In this document: piece after piece, positions 42,085 to 48,730 of the stretch
Numbering within the stretch: the stretch's first letter is position 1
Layout: every line of letters starts with the position of its first letter
Origin: Bacteroidales bacterium
GTDB taxonomy: Bacteria > Bacteroidota > Bacteroidia > Bacteroidales > UBA932
Direction: 5' to 3'
DNA: 48,730 nt
Assembly: GCA_017960545.1 (NCBI GenBank)
Contig: JAGCYZ010000055.1
Coordinates: forward strand, 1 to 48,730
The notes under the pieces: generated by a model
Told to the model about the DNA's origin: nothing
Database searches by the model: none
The model's input: the letters and a program-made list of their open reading frames with translations, nothing else
Position numbers and translations under genes: made by a program

Positions 42085-43160
42085 CTATGCACGGGCAACT
42101 GATCCTATTCCCATATTACCTATCCCTGAAGATCCGTCACGCAATGTATGACCACAACTTCCTGGTAAAGTCCCGGGAAGCGGAGATCCCAACCATCTGT
42201 ATTGGCAACGTAACGGTGGGAGGTACGGGAAAGACCCCGCATACGGAAATGATTCTGGACACCCTTATGCGCACGGAGGAGTGGGGACGCCGCAACCTGG
42301 CGGTGCTGTCCCGCGGGTACAAGCGCAAGAGCCGCGGCTTCAGGATTGTGGACGTGGACGGCGCCGCCCTCACCTTTGGCGACGAGCCCCTTCAGATAAA
42401 GCACAACTTCCCCTGGGCCACCGTGGCGGTTGACAAGGACCGCAACAACGGCTGCGACCTGCTGGCCCATCCGGAGAAATCCCAGGTGCGCAATTACCCC
42501 GCAGCAGAACTGATCATCCTGGACGATGCCTTCCAGTACCGCCGCCTCAAGCCAACCGTGAACATTGTTCTGGTGGATTACAACCGCCCTGTCAGCAAGG
42601 ACAGGCTTATGCCCCTTGGCCGCTTGCGCGACCTGCCGGAACGCATAGGCAAAGCCCAGATAGTAATTGTCACCAAATGCCCTCTGTATCTTCAGGACGA
42701 AGAGCGGGAGCAGTTCGCCCGCGACCTCAAGATACGTCCGGACCAGAAACTCTTCTTCACCAGCATTGACTACTCCCAGCCGGAAGCCATCTTCCCGGAC
42801 AAATGCAACGCCCGCTACATCTATTCCAACAAGGCCATCGTGTTCAGCGGTATAGCCGGCGACACCCCTCTTGTCCAGTACCTCAGCGGCACTTACAAGA
42901 TAGTTAAGCGCCTGAGCTTCGGAGACCACCACAGGTACAGGAACAAGGACATCCGCGCAATAGAGAACGCCATTGACAAATGGCCCACCGCCGCCGTCAT
43001 CACCACGGAGAAAGACGCCCAGAGAGTCCGCGAAGTGCGCAAAATGCCTCCCCAGCTAAAGGAAAGGCTTTTCCAGGTACCTATAAAAGTGGCCTTCCTG
43101 ACGCCTGAGGACGCGGAGGACTTCCGCCGCACCCTCCTGGAGGCAATTAAAGTTGACTAA
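42081..43160 (+). CDS. lpxK: Tetraacyldisaccharide 4'-kinase LpxK
   Basis: 359 residues. Inner-membrane-associated kinase that makes lipid IVA. Walker A is GNVTVGGTGKTP; the family signatures LSRGYKR, GDEPLQIKHNFP (with the conserved GDEP) and ILDDAFQYRRL follow. No gap to dus; last coding gene of the core block before tRNA-Ala. Confidence 0.97.
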   Translation: MTMHGQLILFPYYLSLKIRHAMYDHNFLVKSREAEIPTICIGNVTVGGTGKTPHTEMILDTLMRTEEWGRRNLAVLSRGYKRKSRGFRIVDVDGAALTFGDEPLQIKHNFPWATVAVDKDRNNGCDLLAHPEKSQVRNYPAAELIILDDAFQYRRLKPTVNIVLVDYNRPVSKDRLMPLGRLRDLPERIGKAQIVIVTKCPLYLQDEEREQFARDLKIRPDQKLFFTSIDYSQPEAIFPDKCNARYIYSNKAIVFSGIAGDTPLVQYLSGTYKIVKRLSFGDHHRYRNKDIRAIENAIDKWPTAAVITTEKDAQRVREVRKMPPQLKERLFQVPIKVAFLTPEDAEDFRRTLLEAIKVD

Positions 43161-43183
43161 GTCAGAAAAACTAGATATATTTG
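43153..43183 (+). promoter_or_regulatory. Promoter of tRNA-Ala
   Basis: TTG at 43153-43155 and TATATTTG at 43176-43183, 20 bases apart, 10 bases before the tRNA. It overlaps the end of lpxK. Confidence 0.7.
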
Positions 43184-43193
43184 CATCTCAGAC

Positions 43194-43266
43194 GGGGTAT
43201 TAGCTCAGCTGGTAGAGCGATAGGTTCGCAATCTATAGGTCGGGAGTTCGAGTCTCCTATGCTCCA
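43194..43266 (+). tRNA. tRNA-Ala(CGC)
   Basis: 73 bases, complete cloverleaf: acceptor GGGGTAT/ATGCTCC with the G3-U70 pair that specifies alanine, D arm GCTC/GAGC, anticodon stem ATAGG/TCTAT with loop TTCGCAA (anticodon CGC, reading GCG), T arm GGGAG/CTCCT with TTCGAGT, discriminator A. CCA is not fully encoded (A then CAA). A strong terminator follows, then accessory-looking DNA. Confidence 0.93.
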
Positions 43267-43267
43267 C

Positions 43268-43303
43268 AAAAATCCCTCTCAGATTAGCCTGAGGGGGATT
43301 TTT
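43268..43303 (+). terminator. Terminator of tRNA-Ala
   Basis: Arms AAAAATCCCTCTCAG and CTGAGGGGGATTTTT pair over 15 positions with one G-U pair and a 6-base loop; ends in TTTTT. Confidence 0.88.
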
Positions 43304-43310
43304 CGTATCT

Positions 43311-43342
43311 GGTGGCCCCAAAAATGTCCCATTTTTACCACC
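43311..43342. repeat. Inverted repeat downstream of tRNA-Ala
   Basis: GGTGG-cccc-AAAAAT-gtccc-ATTTTT-a-CCACC: two nested complementary arms. Follows the tRNA terminator directly. Could be a recombinase or integrase arm site of the accessory segment. Confidence 0.5.
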
Positions 43343-43482
43343 AAATAGATAATAAAAGGTGTATACACTCTTTTAAAGTCGGTTCCATTTTCCATACAAG
43401 TTTCAAGAAGGAATAATAACACTCAATCCAATCAAAAAAGAGAGCAGTAGGATTGAATCGCCGGTGGTTTTTGTTATCTTTG
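43343..43482 (+). promoter_or_regulatory. Intergenic control region of the secreted-peptide gene
   Basis: No gene seen. Contains the perfect palindrome GTGTATACAC (43359-43368), an inverted pair TCAATCC (43423-43429) and GGATTGA (43450-43456), and a promoter made of TTG (43454-43456) and TATCTTTG (43475-43482). The second arm overlaps the -33 element, so it could be an operator. Confidence 0.45.
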
Positions 43483-43488
43483 CACTGC

Positions 43489-43893
43489 ATGAAACTCGTT
43501 GTACTCATATTATCCTTTCTACTCTCCTTCCTCTCCGGAGGAAGAACAGAGGTAGTTAATACGAGTTCACAGGATAATGGGCGGTACAGTGTATCCGAAA
43601 GCCAATCAACAGAGAAGACTGCAGATTATACCCAAAATAGGGAGCTCTGCATAACGGCTGCGCAAGGATATACTTTTGCAGGAGGTGGCAATTCGAATTC
43701 TGTTTCGATCCGTGTCACCCAGTCCGGGAAACGGACCTCGCCTCAGGTACGCTCCACCTTTCGAATCATCAAAGGTGGAAAAATCATTGATAACAACCAT
43801 TTACATCCATTCCTCGCCCAATCTATCGTGCATCAGGCGGGAATGTATATTTCTGATAGATACCTGTTTTCCATTTGCAGCCTCCGGCTATAG
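43489..43893 (+). CDS. Small exported protein of unknown function
   Basis: 134 residues from the ATG at 43489; an upstream in-frame ATG (43453) lies before the promoter -7 box and is rejected. MKLVVLILSFLLSFLSGG is a signal peptide or single membrane anchor. The rest is Ser/Thr/Gln-rich, with a conserved-looking tail NHLHPFLAQSIVHQAGMYIS then DRYLFSICSLRL that I recall from other Bacteroidetes short proteins without function. The -7 box ends 6 bases before the ATG, so the transcript is nearly leaderless. Confidence 0.65.
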   Translation: MKLVVLILSFLLSFLSGGRTEVVNTSSQDNGRYSVSESQSTEKTADYTQNRELCITAAQGYTFAGGGNSNSVSIRVTQSGKRTSPQVRSTFRIIKGGKIIDNNHLHPFLAQSIVHQAGMYISDRYLFSICSLRL

Positions 43894-43896
43894 CAG

Positions 43897-43919
43897 ATTG
43901 TCAATGCTCTTTTGACAAT
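43897..43919. repeat. Inverted repeat before the antiporter operon
   Basis: ATTGTCAA and TTGACAAT, 7 bases apart, just after the stop of the small exported protein and 33 bases before the Ca/Na antiporter ATG. No T tract; could be an operator or weak terminator. Confidence 0.4.
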
Positions 43920-43951
43920 AGGACAGTTATCTAATAATCAGAACAACCATC

Positions 43952-44902
43952 ATGACAATTATCTGGCTGCTGGTCGGCCTGGGGCTTATCGTCCTGGGTG
44001 CTGACTGGCTCGTTGAAGGCGCTTCCTCCATCGCTAGGAGGGCTGGCGTCAGTGAATTCGTAATCGGCCTTACCATCGTTGGCTTTGGGACTTCGTGTCC
44101 GGAACTCGTGGTAAGCCTCACGGGAGCTTTTGGGGGAAATGCCGATATCGCCGTCGGCAATGTTATCGGCTCCAATATCTTCAATGTCCTGTTTATATTG
44201 GGCCTTACGGCGTTGTTATGCCCGGTCACTATGACTCAGGACAACCGCAAGAAGGATATCCCGCTTACGCTTGCTGTTACGGTTCTCTATCTGGCGATAG
44301 GCCTGAACCGCACACTTTGGGGCATCGGCCAGACCGACAGTCTTTCCCGCTGGGAAGGAGCGCTGCTCCTTGCCATTTTCGCTGGCTATATCGTCCATTC
44401 ATTCGTAACCGGCAAACCCGCAGAAGATGCAGCTGAATCCAACCCCCGGAAACTGTGGATAGCCATTCTCATGGTCCTTGCCGGGCTCTCCGGACTGATA
44501 TTCGGAGGCAATCTGTTCGTGAATTCTGCCACGAATCTAGCTCGGATGCTCGGTGTCAGCGACAAGTTCATCGCCGTTACGATTCTGGCCGGAGGCACAT
44601 CACTCCCGGAACTGGCCACCAGTCTCGTGGCCGCCCTCAAAGGACGGGACCAACTGGCCCTCGGCAACATCCTTGGTTCTAACGTCTTCAATATCCTCCT
44701 GATTCTGGGCTCATCTGCCCTCATTACACCGCTTTCCTTAGCATCTGTGACATATGTCGATGCTTTGGTTCTCACGCTAAGTATGATCCTGTTGCTCCTT
44801 TGGGCTTACACAGGCCGAAGAGAGCGGATCGACCGCTGGGAAGGCGCACTGATGCTCCTGGTTTTCGGAGCCTATTACACTTATTTGTTTATCAACTTAT
44901 AA
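43952..44902 (+). CDS. Calcium/sodium antiporter, CaCA family (YrbG-like)
   Basis: 316 residues, about ten membrane spans in two inverted halves. Both alpha repeats are present: GFGTSCPELVVSL (first half) and GGTSLPELATSL (second half), with partner motifs GNVIGSNIFNVLFILG and GNILGSNVFNILLILG; the acidic residues bind the cation. It exchanges Ca2+ (or another divalent ion) for Na+ or H+. First gene of a five-gene operon; the next gene starts 2 bases after its stop. Confidence 0.94.
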   Translation: MTIIWLLVGLGLIVLGADWLVEGASSIARRAGVSEFVIGLTIVGFGTSCPELVVSLTGAFGGNADIAVGNVIGSNIFNVLFILGLTALLCPVTMTQDNRKKDIPLTLAVTVLYLAIGLNRTLWGIGQTDSLSRWEGALLLAIFAGYIVHSFVTGKPAEDAAESNPRKLWIAILMVLAGLSGLIFGGNLFVNSATNLARMLGVSDKFIAVTILAGGTSLPELATSLVAALKGRDQLALGNILGSNVFNILLILGSSALITPLSLASVTYVDALVLTLSMILLLLWAYTGRRERIDRWEGALMLLVFGAYYTYLFINL

Positions 44903-44904
44903 TC

Positions 44905-45354
44905 ATGCAAATCAAATTCAAAAAGGTTCACACAAAAAAGGACCTAATCATATCTGCCATTGTACTGGCCGCCGGCATCGGCCTCTATTTCATCAACGCC
45001 GGACTCGGCATTTTCCTGGCCGTCTGCGGTCTCTTGATGTTGCTCTTCTATAAAGAAGGCTATACGCGGGAAGGGGAAGATGTTGCTCTACGGAAGGAGG
45101 CTGTTGATATTGCCCATTCTTGTAAAGACTCCTTGAAGGGGTTCCTCGAAGGCAAGGATGTCGAGCCTGAAGTGAAAACCAATATCAATGGCGGTATTAT
45201 CCGACTGGAAGTATTCTACAATGCGACGGCACCCATTGCATATGCTCAACTCTTTGACTTTTCCAATTACACATATGAGCCCGCAACGGAAATCGTAGAA
45301 CTGCGCGGTGATAGAGCGGAAAAACTCATAAACAAACTTAAAAGCATCGCGTAA
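44905..45354 (+). CDS. Two-TM protein, paralogue 1 of 3 in the antiporter operon
   Basis: 149 residues from the ATG at 44905; the frame is open 35 codons further, but that part lies inside the antiporter gene. Starts IKFKKVHTKKDL, has two membrane spans (about 13-29 and 33-47: SAIVLAAGIGLYF, GIFLAVCGLLMLLF), then a cytoplasmic domain of about 95 residues ending with VELRGDRAEKLINKL. Clearly homologous to the next gene (shared KKVHT, IVLAAGIGLYF, xELRDxxAEKLIxKL). No known family. Its stop TAA shares a base with the next ATG. Confidence 0.82.
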   Translation: MQIKFKKVHTKKDLIISAIVLAAGIGLYFINAGLGIFLAVCGLLMLLFYKEGYTREGEDVALRKEAVDIAHSCKDSLKGFLEGKDVEPEVKTNINGGIIRLEVFYNATAPIAYAQLFDFSNYTYEPATEIVELRGDRAEKLINKLKSIA

Positions 45355-45803
45355 TGGGAACAACTGAAGAAATCAAGATCAAGAAGGTTCATACTTTTCT
45401 TGACCTTGCCATTGCTAGTATCGTCCTTGCAGCAGGTATCGGGCTTTACTTTCTTCTTCCCGGCTGGGGTATACTGTTCTGCTTTATCGGTGTTCTGCTG
45501 TTTGTTTTCTACAAAAGGGCGAACAAACGCGTAGGTGAGAGCACGCTACTTAAAGAGAAATCCCTGGACATTAACCCTGAGTATCGAAGTGGAATCATTG
45601 ACTTCCTGGAGAATAATACTGATGTCCTGGATTTTGAGACAACTTCTGAAGCGGACCATCTCTATCTGGAAGTCTATTTCAATGCCGAAAAGCCAGTAGC
45701 ATACGTTAGGCTTTATGATGTGGCGGAGAACCGTTTCGATGCAGCAACCGAAATGATTGAGCTCCGTGATTCCATGGCTGAAAAACTCATCACTAAACTA
45801 TGA
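45354..45803 (+). CDS. Two-TM protein, paralogue 2 of 3
   Basis: 149 residues. KIKKVHTFLDL, two membrane spans (about 18-34, 38-52), then a soluble domain with SLDINPEYRSGIIDFLENN, YLEVYFNAEKPVAYVRLYDV and MIELRDSMAEKLITKL, parallel to paralogue 1 (FYNATAPIAYAQLFDF, VELRGDRAEKLINKL). Tandem duplication is the simplest origin. Overlaps paralogue 3 by 4 bases. Function unknown; the context points to cation transport or its regulation. Confidence 0.82.
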   Translation: MGTTEEIKIKKVHTFLDLAIASIVLAAGIGLYFLLPGWGILFCFIGVLLFVFYKRANKRVGESTLLKEKSLDINPEYRSGIIDFLENNTDVLDFETTSEADHLYLEVYFNAEKPVAYVRLYDVAENRFDAATEMIELRDSMAEKLITKL

Positions 45804-46258
45804 AAGAGCAGCAGGTAAAGAAAACGTTCCTGCCACAGGATATCGTGGTTCTCACGGTTATCTTTGCGGCAGGAGCCGCCTGCTTCCTTCTGGGAGAAGG
45901 TTGGGGCGGTCTTGGAGCAACCATCATCCTTTGCGGAGCAATGATGGTGCCTTTCTATCACCACGGCTATCGGCTTGAAGGCCAGAAAGGTCTTTTCCGG
46001 CTCAAGGAAATCTCTCTCTCAAGAGAGAACAAGAACGATATTCTGGCCTATCTGAAAGGCAGCATTGACACAGTTGACCTTCATAGTTGGCAGCCAGGTG
46101 GAGCCCTTGTCGATGTTTATTATCGCAAAGGTGAAGACCGTGGGTTTGCCCGATACTTTGATTATGTAGACTTCTCGCATGGAATTGAATACCCCCTTTA
46201 TGAAGTAACAATGCGGCAAGTCTCCACTCTGGAATCCTTTGCTATAGACAAGAAATGA
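45800..46258 (+). CDS. Two-TM protein, diverged paralogue 3 of 3
   Basis: 152 residues. Same architecture: short basic start, two membrane spans (about 17-34, 38-52: VLTVIFAAGAACFLLG, GATIILCGAMMVPFY), a soluble domain with EISLSRENKNDILAYLKGSI, VDVYYRKGEDRGFARYFDYV. Similarity to paralogues 1 and 2 is in layout and spaced residues rather than long identity, so homology is probable, not certain. Overlaps the K/H antiporter start by 4 bases. Confidence 0.78.
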   Translation: MKEQQVKKTFLPQDIVVLTVIFAAGAACFLLGEGWGGLGATIILCGAMMVPFYHHGYRLEGQKGLFRLKEISLSRENKNDILAYLKGSIDTVDLHSWQPGGALVDVYYRKGEDRGFARYFDYVDFSHGIEYPLYEVTMRQVSTLESFAIDKK

Positions 46259-47850
46259 TCACTCTCTTCCTCATCCTCATCGGAATCATCATCCTGCTGT
46301 GCATTTGGCTGAACAATGTCTCTGCCCGAATCGGCATCCCCACCCTCCTGGCTTTCATCGTGCTAGGAATGATCTTCGGCAATAATGGCCTGGTGCCTCT
46401 GCATTTCGAAGATCACGTCTTCGCCAAGGAAACCTGTACCGTAGCCCTCATATTCATTATGTTTTATGGCGGATTCGGCACACGATGGGATTCTGCCAAA
46501 CCAGTTGTAAGGGAAGCAACGCTATTGGCTTCGTTGGGAGTAATCCTCACAGCGGGCCTGACAGGTTTGTTCTGTCATTTTGCCCTTCGGTGGGGATGGG
46601 GAGATAGTTTTCTGCTTGGCTCCGTTGTGAGTTCTACCGATGCTGCTTCCGTTTTCTCCATACTCCGGTCTAAAAAGTTGGGACTCCGGAACAATACCGC
46701 CCCAATACTGGAGATGGAGAGCGGTAGCAACGATCCCTTTGCCTACATGCTCACTGCGCTGATGCTAAGTATTATGAATGGAAATGCGACAGGGATTGGC
46801 ATTTCATGGATGCTCTTTGCGCAACTGGCATTCGGGGCTGGATGCGGAGTCGGCATCGCCAAACTCGCCTCCTGGATTTTGGAGCGTTTTCGAATCAAAG
46901 GAGAAGGCTACGATTCATTGTTCATTCTCTCTGTCGCAATCCTATCATACGCCATTCCCGATCTAATCGGAGGGAATGGATATCTGAGTGCATACATCGT
47001 GGGCATTATGCTGGGAAACAGTGATTTCCCCGGGAAAAAAGCGTTGGTAAATTTCTTCGATGGAGTCACCGGTCTTATGCAAGTGCTCATCTTTTTCCTG
47101 CTTGGTCTGCTTGCTCGTCCACTGTTTCTCCACCGGGCAATCCTCCCGGCTCTCGCTATTTTCTCATTCATGCTTCTGGTCGCCAGGCCCCTGTCTGTTA
47201 TGGGCATCCTCACACCATTCCGGAAGTATCGATTCAAACAACAGGTGCTGGTTTCTTTTGTGGGGCTAAGAGGAGCGGCCTCCATTGTGTTCGCCATCAT
47301 GGCCATGACCGACAACCCTCTTGTGGAGAACGACATCTTCAACATCGTCTTCTGCTTGGTTCTTCTCTCAATCTCCATACAAGGCTCTCTGATTCCACGG
47401 GTGGCAAGGAAACTGGATATGGTTGATGAAAACTCCAATGTTATGAGAACCTTCAATGACTACTCAGAGGGAACACAGATGCAGTTTGGCAGCATCGATA
47501 TAGTCCCAGAAAGTAGTTGGGACGGCAAAAGAGTAATGGACATCGGTCTCCCGAAAAATGTCCTTCTGGCATTGGTGCTCAGAAAAGGAGAACGTCATAT
47601 CCCGCGCGGAGACACAATCCTCCAAGCCGGCGACAAGGTCATCGTAGTGACAAAGACCTTCGAAGACACGAAGACGTATCTTGTAGAAAAGACGGTCAAA
47701 AAAGGCGGGAAACGCGATGGTCACACCATTGGAGAATTATCCGGAGAGAGTCTGGTCCTGCTCATCCGCAGAAATGGGGAGGATATCATACCTTCTGGAG
47801 AGACTCGAACACTCGCTGGTGACGTTCTGGTCATTTTGAATGCAAAATAG
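46255..47850 (+). CDS. nhaP2: Potassium/proton antiporter, CPA1 NhaP2/CvrA type, with TrkA-C domain
   Basis: 531 residues. About 12 membrane spans with the CPA1 motifs SSTDAASVFSILRSK and EMESGSNDPFAYMLT (the ND pair) and VGLRGAASIVFAI. After about residue 395 come cytoplasmic regulatory segments (VPESSWDGKRVMDIGLPKNV and GHTIGELSGESLVLL), resembling one full and one second TrkA-C (RCK_C) domain, which usually bind nucleotides. It should expel K+ or Na+ for H+. Last gene of the coupled five-gene operon. Confidence 0.93.
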   Translation: MITLFLILIGIIILLCIWLNNVSARIGIPTLLAFIVLGMIFGNNGLVPLHFEDHVFAKETCTVALIFIMFYGGFGTRWDSAKPVVREATLLASLGVILTAGLTGLFCHFALRWGWGDSFLLGSVVSSTDAASVFSILRSKKLGLRNNTAPILEMESGSNDPFAYMLTALMLSIMNGNATGIGISWMLFAQLAFGAGCGVGIAKLASWILERFRIKGEGYDSLFILSVAILSYAIPDLIGGNGYLSAYIVGIMLGNSDFPGKKALVNFFDGVTGLMQVLIFFLLGLLARPLFLHRAILPALAIFSFMLLVARPLSVMGILTPFRKYRFKQQVLVSFVGLRGAASIVFAIMAMTDNPLVENDIFNIVFCLVLLSISIQGSLIPRVARKLDMVDENSNVMRTFNDYSEGTQMQFGSIDIVPESSWDGKRVMDIGLPKNVLLALVLRKGERHIPRGDTILQAGDKVIVVTKTFEDTKTYLVEKTVKKGGKRDGHTIGELSGESLVLLIRRNGEDIIPSGETRTLAGDVLVILNAK

Positions 47851-48195
47851 AGCCACTCCTCACTATGTGGGCCAGCCATACAAGCCAGGCGCCGACTTCC
47901 CGAAGAGTGGCTTGAAGCGCTGTGGCAAAAGACAAAGTTCCTACCATCGTTTCACAACCTGTTATCTGAACCTCTGGTAAGAAAAGGGAAAAGAAATCCC
48001 CCGGAGTTTATCCGAGGGAAGAATCTCTCTTATGCTTAATAACGCATCGAGAAGGAGTTCGGAATAGATTCCAAGAAAATTGCAAGATTTAAGGAATCAA
48101 ATCCGAGAATATTCAATATTTTGTGGAAACACGTATCAAGGGCGACAGCCTATCGTGATGTTCAGTGCCTCTATAGTAAACCATTGAACTTAGTC
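47851..48195 (+). pseudogene. Gap with possible decayed coding sequence
   Basis: No intact gene. In one frame (the frame of the upstream antiporter past its stop) two open stretches read like protein: about 47,872-48,036 (LPEEWLEALWQKTKFLP...) and, after TAA TAA, 48,043-48,195 (RIEKEFGIDSKKIARFKE..., FNILWKHVSRATAYRDVQ). Neither has a start codon. A hairpin-like CCCCCGGA/TCCGAGGG lies at about 47,999-48,017, and AGCCACTC (47851) / GAGTGGCT (47905) is a long-range inverted pair. It may be a truncated host gene next to an integration site. Confidence 0.3.
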
Positions 48196-48730
48196 ATCGA
48201 GGTGGCCTTGATATCATCCACGATGTCGATATAGGGTTTCATGGAAGAATAGTCGCTGTGGCCTGTCCATTTCATCACGATGTTCGGCGGGATTCCCAGG
48301 GATAAGGCGTTGACTATGAAGGTGCGGCGTCCCGTATGGGTGCCGACCAGCTCCCACTTGAGATGAATCTCGTCAGTGCGGACGTTGCCCTTGTAGGTCG
48401 TAATGCGGATTTCCTCATTGATACCGGCGAGTCGGCACAGTTCCTTGACGTCCCGGTTCATCGCTTGGTTTGTGTAGTTTGGCAGGGCCATATTGTCATT
48501 GAAAGGGGAATCCTTGTATTTCTCCAGAATGGCCTTTGTAACGTCGTTTAGTTCGATAGATATACTGTCTGCCGTCTTGACCGTCGTAACTTCAATATGG
48601 TCGCCTTTAATGTCGCTTTTGCGAAGATTATAGGCGTCTGAATGAAGGAGGACGGAGAAACAACATAATAGAAAGACGTCACGGATCGGATCAAGGTATG
48701 CCTTGGCTTCGTATAAATGAAGGATACGGA
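48171..48730 (-). CDS. Tyrosine recombinase (Bacteroides-type integrase), 5' end outside window
   Basis: The C-terminal 185 codons are visible; the start lies beyond base 48,730. Catalytic-domain signatures: DAYNLRKSDIKGDHIEVTTV, GTHTGRRTFI (box II His and Arg), WTGHSDY (His) and the nucleophile Tyr in MKPYIDI. The box I arginine, normally in LRYSD or LRHSD, is replaced: the protein reads FSVLLHSDAYNL. This predicts an enzyme that binds but may not cut. It points left, toward the decayed gap and the antiporter operon, and indicates an integrated element extending to the right. Confidence 0.9.
   Translation of the reverse strand, partial: RILHLYEAKAYLDPIRDVFLLCCFSVLLHSDAYNLRKSDIKGDHIEVTTVKTADSISIELNDVTKAILEKYKDSPFNDNMALPNYTNQAMNRDVKELCRLAGINEEIRITTYKGNVRTDEIHLKWELVGTHTGRRTFIVNALSLGIPPNIVMKWTGHSDYSSMKPYIDIVDDIKATSMTKFNGLL

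Noticed and set aside
42120-42932. Minus-strand open frame of 270 codons
   Set aside because: Antisense shadow of lpxK, whose kinase motifs are clear.
44800-44904. 35-codon extension of the first two-TM paralogue
   Set aside because: It lies inside the antiporter gene and is absent from paralogue 2, which starts directly with the KKVHT region.
1-48730. Insertion sequences or an rRNA operon
   Set aside because: No transposase, IS-type terminal repeats or rRNA sequence was recognised on either strand.

Overview
The window looks like a chromosome segment from a Bacteroidales-type bacterium. The clues are many Bacteroidetes-style promoters (a TAnnTTTG -7 box, often with TTG/TTTG about 19-20 bases upstream), an mreBCD-mrdA-rodA cell-shape operon, lpxK (a Gram-negative envelope), the MEP isoprenoid pathway gene ispD, and a Rex-controlled AdhE (a fermentative, anaerobic life). 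I cannot name a genus from the sequence alone.

Layout. (1) Bases 1-10,065 form an accessory island of visibly lower G+C. It holds the 3' part of a MobA/VirD2-type relaxase, then a leftward eight-gene operon (9231 to 968), with a divergent vsr mismatch endonuclease. The operon encodes a small conserved protein, a GHKL (MORC/MutL-like) ATPase, an unknown protein, a DUF6339-like protein, a C5-cytosine methyltransferase with a large insert, a small unknown protein, a secreted protein and a PD-(D/E)XK nuclease. I read this as an uncommon restriction-modification or anti-phage system. (2) Bases 10,117-10,428 hold a tRNA-Leu(UAA) gene split in its anticodon loop by a 227-base group I intron very like the cyanobacterial and plastid one. 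(3) Bases 10,527-43,160 are core chromosome: a HAD phosphatase; rex-adhE; mreB-mreC-mreD-mrdA-rodA; ispD; an Lrp-type regulator; topA; an operon of PBP1A, an alpha/beta hydrolase, a membrane-anchored MurF, Ddl and PrmC; a lipoprotein; a U32 peptidase-family protein; a TPR protein; an inactive M16-like protein; a DUF3109 protein; membrane and coiled-coil proteins; hemW; an aminopeptidase P; dus; and lpxK. (4) Bases 43,194-43,266 hold tRNA-Ala(CGC). (5) Bases 43,267-48,730 are a second accessory-looking segment: a secreted peptide gene, a five-gene translationally coupled operon (Ca/Na antiporter, three tandem paralogous two-TM proteins, K/H antiporter with TrkA-C), decayed sequence, and the C-terminal part of a Bacteroides-type tyrosine recombinase whose first catalytic arginine reads as leucine.

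How the genes work together. The core block is dominated by envelope building: the elongasome (MreBCD, PBP2, RodA), PBP1A, MurF/Ddl peptide-stem synthesis and LpxK for lipid A. A redox-sensing fermentation unit (Rex-AdhE) sits beside it. Both accessory blocks lie on the 3' side of a tRNA gene, the usual place for integrase-mediated insertion. The strongest candidates for something undescribed are the GHKL ATPase/DUF6339/methyltransferase operon, the split tRNA-Leu, and the three-paralogue membrane module between two cation antiporters.
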